Below are positions 43,428 to 54,235 of a DNA stretch of 64,000 nucleotides, in pieces (position 1 is the stretch's first letter; every line of letters begins with the position of its first letter). Where the stretch lies: contig OY811971.1 of NCBI GenBank assembly GCA_963681505.1, positions 19,416,369 through 19,480,368 of the forward strand, read 5' to 3'. The notes beneath the pieces were generated by a model. That model ran no database searches. It worked only from the letters and a program-made list of their open reading frames with translations, and was not told the DNA's origin. Source of the DNA: Eunapius fragilis. Its lineage: Eukaryota; Porifera; Demospongiae; Spongillida; Spongillidae. Both the position numbers and the translations under genes were made by a program.

Positions 43428-44705
43428 AGTGCTATGTGGAGGGTGTACTATGTGGAAGTGTGCTAAGTGGAGAGGAGTGTGCCGTGTGGAGGTGTGTGCT
43501 ATGTGGAGGTGTGTGCTATGTGGAGGTGTGTACTATGTGGCGGTGTGTGCTATGAAGAGGTGTGTGCAATGTGGAGGTGTGCTATGTGGAGGTGTATACT
43601 ATGTGGAGGTGTGTTCTATGTGGAGGTGTGTGCTATGTGGAGGTGTGTGCTATGTGGAGTGTGTGCTATGTGGAGGTGTGTACTATGTAGAGGTGTGTGC
43701 TATGTGGAGGTGTATGTGGAGGTGTGTGCTATGTGGAGGTGTGTACTATGTAGAAGTGTGCCATGTGGAGGTGTGTGCTATGTGGAGGTGTGTGCTATGT
43801 GGATGTGTGTACTATGTGGAGGTGTGTACTATGTGGAGGTGTGTACTATGTAGAGGTGTGTGCTATGTGGAGGTGTGTGCTATGTGGAGGTCAGTGTGTA
43901 CTATGCAGTGGTGTGTGCTATGTGGAGGTGTATGCTATGTGGAGGTGTGTTCTATGTGGAGGTGTGTGCTATGTGGAGGTGTGTGCTATGTGGAGTGTGT
44001 GCTATGTGGAGGTGTGTACTATGAAGAGGTGTGTGCTATGTGGAAGTGTATGTGGAGGTGTGTGCTATGTGGAGGTGTGTACTATGTAGAAGTGTGCCAT
44101 GTGGAGGTGTGTGCTATGTGGAGGTGTGTGCTATGTGGATGTGTGTACTATGTGGAGGTATGTGCTATGTGGAGGTGTGTGCTATGTGGAGGTCAGTGTG
44201 TACTATGCAGTGGTGTGTGCTATGTGGAGGTGTATGCTATGTGGAGGTGTGTTCTATGTGGAGGTGTGTGCTATGTGGAGGTGTGTGCTATGTGGAGTGT
44301 GTGCTATGTGGAGGTGTGTACTATGTAGAGGTGTGTGCTATGTGGAAGTGTATGTGGAGGTGTGTGCTATGTGGAGGTGTGTACTATGTAGAAGTGTGCC
44401 ATGTGGAGGTGTGTGCTATGTGGAGGTGTGTGCTATGTGGATGTGTGTACTATGTGGAGGTGTGTACTATGTAGAGGTGTGTGCTGTGTGGTGGTGTGTG
44501 CTATGTGGAGGTGTATGTGGAGGTGTGTGCTATGTGGAGGTGTGTACTATGTAGAAGTGTGTGCTATGTGGAGGTGTGTGCTATGTGGAGGTGTGTACTA
44601 TGTGGAGGTGTGTACTATGTAGAGGTGTGTGCTATGTGGAGGTGTGTGCTATGTGGAGGTCAGTGTGTACTATGCAGTGGTGTGTGCTATGTGGAAGTGT
44701 GTACT
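43428..44705. repeat. 17-bp minisatellite with higher-order structure, about 75 units
   Basis: Unit GGTGTGTGCTATGTGGA with variants (ACTATGTAGA, GCCATGTGGA). Because 17 is not a multiple of three, one frame cycles through all three phases and stays open for up to 299 codons. Blocks such as GAAGTGTGCCATGTGGAGGT recur at 43752, 44090 and 44392, showing a higher-order period of about 300-340 bp. A short version (about 10 units) follows the FAM50-like exon of copy B at 54058-54235. Confidence 0.95.
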
Positions 44706-45023
44706 ACAGATGGTAAAATGTTCACAGCTATGGACAAGCATTTTCTAATGAGAGCACATGTATCTATTATTGTAGTGTGTATAGTTTTGAGATTGTAGGT
44801 CTGCTCAGTAAAAGAAAGTACATGTATACGCAAAAAAGAAACAAGAATCAGACTAGCAGGGGGCAATAAATAAAACCTGTATTTAGAGGAGTGTGCCCAC
44901 TCCTCACCTGTGGCAAACCCATAGTAGGGAAAATCCACATTGATTGGGGAAAATCCCTACCTAGCACTGCTCAGACTCCTTTCCACAAAAAAAGTTTTAA
45001 TTTGCAGCAGTCTTTAGCACCAT

Positions 45024-46013
45024 TTGCCCAGCCTGTGTTCCTTATAGCCTGTATGCCCAGCCTGTGTTCCTTGTAGCTTGTATGCCCAGCCTGTGTTCCT
45101 TATAGCCTGTATGCCCAGCCTGTGTTCCTTATAGCCTGTATGCCCAGCCTGTGTTCCTTATAGCCTGTATGCCCAGCCTGTGTTCCTTATAGCCTGTATG
45201 CCCAGCCTGTGTTCCTTATAGCCTGTATGCCCAGCCTGTGTTCCTTATAGCCTGTATGCCCAGCCTGTGTTCCTTATAGCCTGTATGCCCAGTCTGTGTT
45301 CCTTATAGCTTGTATGCCCAGCCTGTGTTCCTTATAGCCTGTATGCCCAGCCTGTGTTCCTTATAGCTTATAGCCTGTATGCCCAGCCTGTGTTCCTTAT
45401 AGCCTGTATGCCCAGCCTGTGTTCCTTATAGCCTGTATGCCCAGCCTGTGTTCCTTATAGCTTATAGCCTGTATGCCCAGCCTGTGTTCCTTATAGCTTG
45501 TATGCCCAGCCTGTGTTCCTTATAGCTTGTATGCCCAGCCTGTGTTCCTTATAGCCTGTATGCCCAGCCTGTGTTCCTTATAGCTTGTATGCCCAGCCTG
45601 TGTTCCTTATAGCCTGTATGCCCAGCCTGTGTTCCTTATAGCCTGTATGCCCAGCCTGTGTTCCTTATAGCCTGTATGCCCAGCCTGTGTTCCTTATAGC
45701 CTGTATGCCCAGCCTGTGTGTTCCTTATAGCCTGTATGCCCAGCCTGTGTTCCTTATAGCTTGTATGCCCAGCCTGTGTTCCTTATAGCCTGTATGCCCA
45801 GCCTGTGTTCCTTATAGCCTGTATGCCCAGCCTGTGTTCCTTATAGCTTGTATGCCCAGCCTGTGTTCCTTATAGCCTGTATGCCCAGCCTGTGTTCCTT
45901 ATAGCCTGCATGTATGCCCAGCCTGTGTTCCTTATAGCCTGTATGCCCAGCCTGTGTTCCTTATAGCCTGTATGCCCAGCCTGTGTTCCTTATAGCCTGT
46001 ATGCCCAGCTAGC
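45024..46013. repeat. 29-bp minisatellite, about 34 units
   Basis: Unit CTTATAGCCTGTATGCCCAG then CCTGTGTTC. Very homogeneous, with C/T variants (GCCTG/GCTTG) and a few units extended by CTTATAG. Homogeneity suggests recent expansion. Confidence 0.95.
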
Positions 46014-46059
46014 CTGTTGTATCTTTAGAGTAGTGTCAAGTGGGCTGTGGTTGGAGCCC

Positions 46060-46756
46060 TTCTTCTGATCCTCTATGGAGCCCTCCATTTCCATTTTTCT
46101 AGCATACACATTACTCAATGAATGTTTTGACATAGGTGGTTTTCGAAGGAGAATATAGTCTATGTGATCTACAAAACATCTACATCATATTGTTCACAGG
46201 TATAGCCTTCCAGTAACTCTTGGACCATCACGTCTTTGCTCTTTTTGATGTCTTCATTGAAGTCCGCACTTATAAGCACGTATCAATGATTCCACCAATA
46301 AAGCTTCTCAACAAAGTCCAACAACAAGTAGTTCAATCTGTCGGGACTTTTGTAGCTGTTTATCCTTCTCGTTGTTCAACACACCTGTGTTCCTCGCCAA
46401 TTGGGATACGCGTTCTAAAATTTTTACTTCCAGTAGCTCCTTTACCATAAGTGCTGGTATTTTCCTGAATGCATATGATATCAGCTAAGCCCATCATAAG
46501 TAACCCCTTCAAGGTATCACTCACGACCTCATCTCTTGTAGCTGCCATGCCTGCTGAAGTGGTCACCGTTGATGTTCCAACAGGTAACCGTGAACTCCAA
46601 CGTTCCAATCTTCCTTCCCTGTATGGCCTGTATCGTCTGTCTCCTCCCTCCTCTTTAACCACTCCCTCTGGGTTACACCCAGTGATAGTGCCATCCTTCT
46701 CCTTTTTAGGTGTTAGGCCTGTTTTTACATTAGTGGCAGCTTTACTAATCCCATAG
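46060..46756 (-). mobile_element. Endonuclease (EEP/APE-type) fragment of a LINE
   Basis: The minus strand reads MGLADIICIQENTSTYGKG from about 46500 down, then ISADFNEDIKKSKDVMVQEL from about 46270 and, after stops, DHIDYIF-like sequence. AD-I-I-C-I-Q-E, A-D-F-N and D-H-I-D-Y-I-F are the usual EEP endonuclease motifs that nick the target in APE-type LINEs. Several stops and frame changes are present. No RT is found next to it. Confidence 0.45.
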
Positions 46757-47395
46757 CTTACCGCCTTCTGCCTCTGGTGTGATGAACCACCTACATGGGG
46801 TACTTTCGAGCGAACCTCCTCACCTATGCCGTCTCCATCCTCTTTGACTCCCTCAGGATCATATAAACCAGTAGCACTGCTGTTATCCCAGTCTTGTGTG
46901 AATTACCTACAGTCTGAAGTTACATCATGTCCAAGACCTTAAATTTCTTCGCCAACAATATGTACTCATAGATACAGTGAAACATCACCGGAGCAGTCAC
47001 CTGCCTTATAAGGCCAAAAGTGGCCTGTCCCAATCTTGACTTGTCTTGTACTTCTTTAGTGTGGATCCACCTCTGACCTAACAGCTACATGCTACTCAAC
47101 TGATGTGGCCAATAATGGAAGAGGTCTGGGTGATGGTTCTATTGAGCGGGTGGATGTACGCTCCAGGGTACATGGGAAGACATCTTTACACTATGTTTCA
47201 GTTAGTGGTCTGTGGAGGGTGGGGGGGGGGGGGATAAGTATTGCTAGGTGACATACACAAGTACATGTTGGATAACTGACGTTGTTTAGGACAGCTTTAG
47301 GAGGGGAAAGTGTAGTAATTACTAGGAGACATAAGAACATTGCAAGGAATGTTTAGATAAGTTTTCCCCTGGCCGCGCCTCTTTCATGCCATCTA

Positions 47396-47591
47396 CAGTA
47401 CCGGCTCGATCTTAGAGAAAATTCGCAGCTCGATCATAGAGAAAATAAAGTGTATACATTTGGTAACTAAAGAAACCATCAGTGTTCATAGCAACCGCTA
47501 TGAAAACTAATAGTTGGCTTAGTCCCAATGTATACGCTTTATTTTCTCTATGAGCGAGGTGTGAAATTTGTCTATGACCGAGCCAGTACTG
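47396..47591. mobile_element. TA-flanked foldback MITE, same ends as 28402-28712
   Basis: CAGTACCGGCTCGATCTTAG at the left and GACCGAGCCAGTACTG at the right, with TA directly outside (47394-47395 and 47592-47593). GAGAAAATAAAGTGTATACA pairs with TGTATACGCTTTATTTTCTC inside. Inserted in NOC4L copy 2; absent from copy 1. Confidence 0.8.
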
Positions 47592-47672
47592 TACTGGGTA
47601 TAAAGATTATTAAAGGGTCATGTGATGAAATACATAACCAATGACATCACTGCATATTCCCTAACATACCAG

Positions 47673-48831
47673 GGACTACCCCCACTTCCTTGAGAAGCTG
47701 GTGAGAAATGCGATTAAGTATTAAAAAAAAGTTACGGGTGGGTAAGCCCAAAAGTCACGGGTGGGTAGCAGGTGGGTAAAGGGTGGGTCAGATAAAATCC
47801 CTGCAGGTAGTCATCACATGAGACTGGTCACCACTTGTAAGCCCCGCCCTAAGCATGCCTGTTTATAAAGACATTTGCTACCAATCGCATGTGATCTGTC
47901 ATGTGACCAGTCTCATGCCCAACTAATGTGCCATGACCATGAAGGTGGGACATACTCATGTGAATGCTGTGTACATGGTAATAATTGTCCTTACATGCGA
48001 CATGTTGGGGGTGGGGCTTGTAAGTGTTACTGCAGTAGGGTGTGTGGCTTATCTGAAGTATTCTAAATGTGTAACCTTTCGTTGTTTTTTTAACATGGCC
48101 CCGCCCACACAGCCACCTCCCCGTGTACCTACGCTTCCTTTGCCAAACATCTCCAGACTGACAGCTCCGCCTGGTGTGTGGTGAGGGAAGGATTATGGGA
48201 GGGGCATGCCTTATATGGAGGTGTGTTTTGTGGTGGTATATGATCATGACTTATGTCTTGACACAGGTGTGATGGTGGCAGTGGTATTTGTATCCAACCT
48301 GATAAAGAGACACCCTAACTGCTCAGTGCTGCTCCACAGGAAGAATGCCCAAGGTACCACCTACATGTACACACACATGACATGACACAGTTGTAATCCT
48401 TAACTCTTTAAAGAAATCCAGCTGTCATGTGATCCATATCACATGCATGAAGCAGACCCCTCCAAGAGCAGAGCATTGGAAAGCTGCCTGTGGGAATTCC
48501 AGCTGTGTTATGTATACTGGGTCACTGAGACCTCTATTCTAATTGATGCACACCAGTGACCAGATGCTGACGTCACACTATGCCCACAAGGTGTCAGACC
48601 TTGTGAAGCCCATCTGGTAGTAAGCAGGAGGCGGAGCTTGGACAGTACCTTGTATGGACCATGATGATGTAAGCTGTCCTATGATGTCATCCCACTGCTG
48701 TGGTTCATTGTTGACTTTGGCAGCTGGTTCAGGAGGAGCTGACAGAACTTGGAGGGTTGAAGAGGGTGCCCATGGCCTAAGAAGAGCCCACTGGATTTTG
48801 GAATCTGGATGTCATTTCTTGTCATCCCTAG
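47673..48831 (+). pseudogene. NOC4L: NOC4L-like gene, copy 2, with multiple lesions
   Basis: Exon remains: 47673-47700 (DYPHFLEKL then cut off), 48113-48175 (HLPVYL then frame change), 48267-48353 (VVFVSNLIKRHPNCSVLLHR), 48422-48502 (DPYHMHEADPSKSRALES), 48564-48668 (HYAHKVSDLVK then stop) and 48724-48831 (EELTELGGLKRVPMA, a stop in place of Tyr, EEPTGFWNLD). The first exon lost about 80 bp, exon 48422 lost the G of its donor (CTGTGT), exon 48564 has a deletion and stop, and the last exon has TAA for TAT. It keeps HRK-type residues missing from copy 1 and lacks copy 1's other lesions, so the two copies decayed separately after duplication. Confidence 0.75.
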
Positions 48832-48917
48832 TGTAGGACACTTGTCTGTGTGTATATGTGTCTACTTAATAATCTCCATGCCAACAAATACAAGCTGATG
48901 AACCTGTACGGCAGGCT

Positions 48918-49142
48918 TTGGTGTCAGTCCGGAGCAAATGCTATAGCCATATATTGGTGTCAGTCTGGAGCAAATGCTATAGCCATATATTGGTGTCAGT
49001 CTGGAGCATATGCTATAGCCATATATTGGTGTCAGTCTGGAGCATATGCTATAGCCATATATTGGTGTCAGTCTGGAGGAAATGCTATGGCCATATATTG
49101 GTGTCAGTCTGGAGCAAATGCTATAGCCATATATTGGTGTCA
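48918..49142. repeat. 36-bp minisatellite, 6-7 units
   Basis: Unit TTGGTGTCAGTCTGGAGCAA then ATGCTATAGCCATATA. It reads as a YWCQSGANAIAI dodecapeptide. The homologous place behind NOC4L copy 1 (about 37088-37135) has one diverged unit only, so the array grew after duplication. Confidence 0.9.
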
Positions 49143-49202
49143 GCTACTGCAGCTTGTGTATTGGAGAACCTTTAGCATGTTCTGAGTGGTAACACTAATA
49201 AT

Positions 49203-49242
49203 CGAGGACTTCTAATAACCTTAATGTTATTAGAAGTCCTCG
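49203..49242. repeat. Perfect 17-bp-arm hairpin
   Basis: CGAGGACTTCTAATAAC and GTTATTAGAAGTCCTCG separated by 6 bp. Not followed by a T-run; no gene ends here, so a terminator role is unlikely. Confidence 0.8.
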
Positions 49243-49299
49243 TGTTAATATCAAGGTACTGTCCAAGCTTCTAAATGCGGGTGGTGTAAGAAGCCCCCC

Positions 49300-49852
49300 C
49301 CCCCCCCAGACCCAGGCAGGATATTATAGCATCAAAATTCATCTGTGCTGTTAGCATTTGGTATAGTGTACGCGCAGCTATAAAAATCAATTAATCGGGG
49401 CATTTAGCCGCTTGAATTGCAACATTACGCACTTCACAATTGTAGTAACTGGTTAACAATAGAACATGCAAGTGGAGCATGCGCAGTGAGATGGCAGAAT
49501 CCGGTAGAACCAGTTTGGGGCATTCTTAAGGCCTAACATTGAGTAAAGAGTCAGTCTAGACCGGAGAACAATACCTGTCATTGCACTCCGTACGGTGCTT
49601 ATTGTTGTACATTGTGTGTGTGTTGTATTGGTGTTGCTGCCTAAGTCATTATAGTGTGAACCAATTGACCTGTCAGTATCAGTGGTAGGTACTACATTTT
49701 GGCGACGAGGGAAAGTAATGGCGGGACTACTTGGCTCTGTCGGACCGTTTGAAAGGGACACCGACGACTGGACAGCGTACTGTGAGCGGTTGCAACAGTA
49801 CTTCGTGGCGAACGAGATAAAAGTTGGAGAACAGTTCGAAAGAAGCCTGTGA
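49300..49852 (+). mobile_element. 5' end of a Ty3-like LTR element: LTR end, primer site and gag start
   Basis: TTTTGGCGACGAGGGAAAG at 49697-49715 is a primer-binding-site-like sequence of the sort that follows the 5' LTR in many animal Ty3-type elements; the LTR would end with ...TACTACA at about 49696. An ATG at 49718 starts MAGLLGSVGPFERDTDDWTA, then YCERLQQYFVANEIKVGEQ, a typical Ty3-type gag beginning (G-P-F-x-x-D-x-x-D-W-x-x-Y-x-E-R-L-x-x-Y-F-x-A-N). The frame stops at 49852 and no protease, RT or integrase follows. The LTR start is not defined. Confidence 0.6.
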
Positions 49853-50172
49853 CTTCGGCAGGGACTTGTGGATAGCAAGCCGAGCTGCAACTTGTTCAAA
49901 AAAAGTAGAAGCCTCTTTACCCCAACTTTTTTTTTTCCTATTAATACATTAACTCATTGGTAATGAGTTTATTAGCCATGAGTCAAGCAGGCAGCAGATT
50001 TTTGGCCGATTTGTGTAATACTCACTGTATGCTTATTCATGAATTGTGGACGTTATTGATATAGATTACAGCCCCACCGTTTTTAGCACCCCCAAAGCGT
50101 AAAAGTTGTCTACTACAGTGGCGTAGGAGCTGCCGCTGCACTTTTTCATATGAGAAAAATAAATTAAAATAG

Positions 50173-50315
50173 GTTAACTTATAATTTTCATGATACGGGC
50201 AGTATTGATGTAATTCAATCAGCTGAGCAGCTGCTGCTAGTGAATTATTCATTATACGGGCAGTATTGATGTAATTCAAATCAGCTGAGACAGCTGCTGC
50301 TAGTGAATTACATGC
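50173..50315. repeat. Tandem duplication of about 68 bp
   Basis: ATACGGGCAGTATTGATGTA followed by CAGCTGAG(A)CAGCTGCTGC and TAGTGAATTA occurs twice (from about 50194 and 50257). Lies between a hAT-like end (CAGTGGCGTAGGAG at 50116) and the zinc-finger fragment at 50330. Confidence 0.75.
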
Positions 50316-50329
50316 TGTTGCAAGTGTCA

Positions 50330-50513
50330 TTATGGCGACTTCAGAGAGCTTTCCTGAACAAGCGCACCAACCAAGATTGTATCCCTTTCCGAAAAGACGC
50401 TTCGGTAATAAGGTACCCGCGCAACGTAGTTTGTAACAAGTGGCCTTGGCTGCACTATCTGGAAAGTAGCGATGCTGTTTTGTGTATTACATGTGCGAGG
50501 TATTTTGCGTGTT
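50330..50513 (+). mobile_element. TTF-type zinc finger fragment of a hAT transposase
   Basis: An ATG at 50331 starts MATSESFPEQAHQPRLYPFP then KRRFG; in a neighbouring frame follows NKWPWLHYLESSDAVLCITC and ARYFA. W-x-W-L-H-Y-x-E-x-x-D-x-V-x-C-x-x-C is the N-terminal TTF-type finger of hAT transposases of the ZNF862/ZMYM type. One frame change is present. The rest of the transposase is not adjacent; C-terminal pieces of a similar protein occur on the minus strand at 60.6-63.1 kb. Confidence 0.5.
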
Positions 50514-50606
50514 AATTGGCTCTGTTCAGTGGCGGCGGAGCAATAAAAAAAGTGATACGGCGGACCGGGGGGGGGGGGGGGGGGGGGGTGGGTGTGAGGA
50601 AAGAGC

Positions 50607-50896
50607 ATGGCCGTAGTCAATCACAAAAATTTGGGGGGGCTAATTAATATTCATGATCTTGATATGACACTTAAATGTACATTCTATACAGTATGCATTA
50701 AACGGCAAATGTTCCCAATACAGTGTGGCGGCTTGAATTATGGCATACAATACGGGCAGCTTGCAATACCGGAATGTGTTCAATTTGTGTTACCGCGCGT
50801 ACTATAACATCAACGTGTATCCTTTCATAAATTATATGCTGGACCAAAATTTTGGGGGGGCTTAAGCCCCCCCAAGCCCCCCCCTTACTACGGCCT
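50607..50896. mobile_element. Possible small element with GGCCGTAGT inverted ends
   Basis: GGCCGTAGT near 50608 and ACTACGGCC near 50893, each next to a long G or C run (AATTTGGGGGGG / CCCCCCCTT). About 290 bp. No target duplication recognised, so this is tentative. Confidence 0.35.
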
Positions 50897-51654
50897 TGAA
50901 GAGGGTCTTCAATATATGAGCAGGGGTGTAACAAGTGAAATGATCTTAGAGACTTACACACCGGACCCACTACTGTTTAGAAAAAGTGGTACGGCGGCGC
51001 GCACTGTTCATAAAAAGTGCTACGGCGTTCGCCGTACTTGCCGTATCTATGCCGTAGTGTCAGCGCCGCCTTTGCTGTTCCATGCATGCTTGCTATTGTT
51101 CATTCGACATAGTCTCGTCCCCAGACCCATATTCCCAACAGCTGCGGGTGGATTACATCACCGCTACGTGGAAAGTGGGTCTGGGAAATAAGAACGACGC
51201 ACTTGTTCCGAGCGTCCTTCAATGTTTATGTCCAAAAATAGTACGGCAATCTAAATTTAGAACTAATCTCGCACAATTAGAACGCAACAAGCGCTATCAT
51301 TTCCGCATGATATTACTACGCGTGTTATCTATCGTTGCTTTTGGCCGTGCTGCTTCGGAGGACTGGGTGTGCTCTCCTCTCCCTTTTTCAGGCAGGGTAT
51401 TACAGAACTAGCTTGTAAGCAAGGAAAAATTCCGATGAAGTGAAAGAGTTCTCGGAAGGTTACGCCTGTATTAGCTGTTTTCGAGCAGTCAGCAGATATG
51501 TAATGCAAATATCAGCTTGTGAACAAGCTTTCTGTGTCACAGCCCGTGGAAGTGTTTGGAGAAGACAGCTGAAACAGTGTGTCACTTTAACCCTTTCCAA
51601 CTCCTCCAAGTGCAATAACGAACAGCTTCATGACAACATTTTATATAACCCACA

Positions 51655-51769
<115 letters not shown>

Positions 51770-52234
51770 AAGGCTGCACACATATTGTGCCTACACACAC
51801 CTCCCTCTAGCGCTGATGCAGTCTGGGGATGTGATTCCTTATATCCATATCAGGCTCAGGGACTGATGTTATCTCCTCATGTGAAGCGGCCGACTAAATA
51901 GGATTACAGGATGGCACACTAAGCTTATGACCATAGCAGCACAACACACACTACCATCTCACTTAATACACCTTTCTCTCATAGGTCCATCTGCTTCACT
52001 GCTCGCTTGGAAAGCTGTGAACGTTTCTTAATTCAGTCCATAGAGGGTTGTGAGGAGGCAGGGTGAAGTCCTTGGGTGTGGCCAGTCCATAGGTCTGCTG
52101 AGATTGCTCCAGTTCCGGGCATTCCTCGGGGGAGAAAATGGCCATGTATCGTATAAACCAGTCACATGGGTGCAAACCACTCACATGTGACCATTTATAT
52201 GGTGCAAAGTATGGCACGGAAGGCACCCTTCTCC

Positions 52235-52525
52235 ACGTTGTGCGCCCACAATGGCATCCTTGTCCACGTTGTGCGCCCACAATGGCTGTCCACGTTGTGC
52301 GCCCACAATGGCTGTCCACGTTGTGTGCCCACAATGGCATCCTTGTCCACGTTGTGCGCCCACAATGGCTGTCCACGTTGTGCGCCCACAATGGCTGTCC
52401 ACGTTGTGTGCCCACAATGGCTGTCCACGTTGTGCGCCCACAATGGCTGTCCACGTTGTGCGCCCACAATGGCATCCTTGTCCACGTTGTGCGCCCACAA
52501 TGGCGCCCTTGTCCATGTTGTGCGC
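52235..52525. repeat. 24/30-bp minisatellite, about 11 units
   Basis: Units GTCCACGTTGTGCGCCCACA plus ATGG(CT), with some units extended by CATCCTT. On the minus strand the repeat merges with an open frame that has protein-like sequence at one end (51996-52230), so several 100-150 codon frames arise. Not a CRISPR array: there are no variable spacers. Confidence 0.9.
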
Positions 52526-52899
52526 CAGCCTAGCTCGCTCTAGCCTTTGAACCGCACGCAAAAAAAACCTCCTCAATACGTGTATCTTGCTCGCACATTC
52601 CCACTTCGATGTCTAATTGAACCACACCTTCCACTTGAAATCAGGTAATCAGCAACTTGCATGTCTTGTTTAGGTTACGTCAGCGTCATTACGTATATAC
52701 ACATCCGTCTCAATGTTTTGGGACGCTCGGAACAAGTGCGTCGTTCTTATTTCCCAGACCCACTTTCCACGTAGCGGTGATGTAATCCACCCGCAGCTGT
52801 TGGGAATATGGGTCTGGGGACGAGACTACATTCGACACGGATTTTTTTTCGGAATAATGTTTTCACTTAAAAACAAGTGCGTTTTTGGGGGTGTTTTTC

Positions 52900-53066
52900 T
52901 ACGCAAAAAGCGTTGGCTTCTGGGGCGGAGCCCCAGACCCCCCATAGGGGAGCTTGCAGCGCTCCCCTGGCTGGACGGGAGGGGCGCCCCCCTCCCGCAC
53001 CCTCCCCGGGGGACTCCGCCATTTAACTTTGGCCGCTGCACTTTTTATTCCCTTCCTACGCCACTG
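52900..53066. mobile_element. hAT-like element end
   Basis: GGGGCGGAGCCCCAGACCCC at about 52922 followed by C/G-rich sequence and an end CCTACGCCACTG at 53066. It matches the hAT at 39221-40009 in reverse orientation. The facing end could be CAGTGGCGTAGG at 50116, which would make a 2.95-kb host into which the Mutator-like element was inserted, but no clear 8-bp duplication is present. Confidence 0.5.
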
Positions 53067-53723
53067 TACTAACTACACTGCTCCTCACTCACATATATAT
53101 CGTACAGCGCGCATTTCTCTGAGGCAGATTAATATAACCATTAATAATCTACGGTGGTCTGGGCATGCACGTGCGTCGCGAAAAGATGCACGTTGTGTTT
53201 GCATGTCATTGTAGCGACCTGCTTTTGACGTTGGCGGGTAAATCTCTAAAGCAACGCGCACTCAAGCCCACCTTGTGACGTCACAGATCCTCCTAGTAAG
53301 TTGGATGAAACGATGTCGTATGCGTTTTTACGTGAGCGACATTTCCAGACATCCTAAGTCTTGTGACGCTTAGCAAGATGAAAAAGAAATTAAAAGGGTA
53401 ATAAGTTGGAGTTAAACAGCTGCTCGCCTCGGAGGTGTGCATTATATGGAAATGTAGCCGCTTATCAATGAGGTAAAAAAGGAAGCAGTCAGTAGTACCT
53501 TAATCGGATATGACACATTTTCCACCCATAGGCATCATGTATGTATGCTCATTTACATTTGTCAATGTATAACCTGTGGGCCATGAAGGGGAGGCAACAT
53601 GTAGGGGAAGCAGTCATTGTCCCTTTCATATGTAATTCTTACTACTAGTAGAACTTATTACAGTGAGGAAGAGAAGGGGGTGGGGGAGGGAGGGTTTGAG
53701 CACTGTCGTTTTGACCTTGACAG

Positions 53724-54041
53724 GGACGACGAGGAAGAGGACTGGGAGGAGGAGGAGGGAAGGGAGAGGACAAAGAGAAGACAGAGGGTACAAGATGGCT
53801 GATGTGAACATTGCCACCTCCCTTTGTCCTCCATCTATCATAATGAAGATGACCAAGAACCCCACTGTGGACACCTCCTTTCTTCCTGATGTAAGGAGCG
53901 GGAGGTCAGTGTGGCCACGCCCCCTAGCACCCCCTAGTGGTGATCTGGGTGGTTAGATCTCTCCTTATAGGAGGCAGAGCAGCAAGAGAGAGAGAGAACG
54001 TCTGAGGAAGGAGTGGTTGGAGAAGCAAGAGAAGATCAGGA
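53724..54041 (+). pseudogene. FAM50A: FAM50/XAP5-like exons, copy B, with frameshift
   Basis: Three candidate exons: 53724-53787 (acidic DDEEEDWEEEE then KRRQR), 53849-53890 (MTKNPTVDTSFLPD, GT donor GTAAGG) and 53971-54041 (EAEQQ..., then ERLRKEWLEKQEKIR in another frame, donor GTGAGT). The word KNPxVDTSFLPD followed by an E-R-rich helix and KQEKI is specific for FAM50. The last exon has an extra GAGA relative to copy A (GAGAGAGAGAGAACG), which shifts the frame. N- and C-terminal exons are not found. Confidence 0.65.
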
Positions 54042-54057
54042 GTGAGTGTGTGATAGA

Positions 54058-54235
54058 GTGCTATGTGGAGGTGTGTACTATGTGGAGGTGTGTACTATGT
54101 GGAGATGTGTACTGTGTGGAGATGTGTGTTGTGTGGAGGTGTGTGCTATGTAGAGGTTTGTGGTATGTGGAGGTGTGCATGTGCTTTGTTGAGGTGTGTG
54201 CCATGTGGAGGTGTATACTACGTACAAAGAAGTAA
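54058..54235. repeat. 17-bp minisatellite, about 10 units
   Basis: The same GTGTGTACTATGTGGAG unit as at 43428-44705, at the same place behind the FAM50-like exon, but much shorter and more variable. Confidence 0.85.

Noticed and set aside
43429-44798. Series of Cys/Trp/Val-rich frames up to 299 codons
   Set aside because: Products of the 17-bp array that cycles through all frames; no signal for a gene besides the preceding FAM50-like exon.
49203-49242. Perfect hairpin as a transcription terminator
   Set aside because: Eukaryotic context, no T-run and no gene end close by.
52138-52576. CRISPR-like appearance of regular 24/30-bp units
   Set aside because: There are no unique spacers between units and the DNA is eukaryotic; it is a minisatellite. 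The same holds for 45024-46013.
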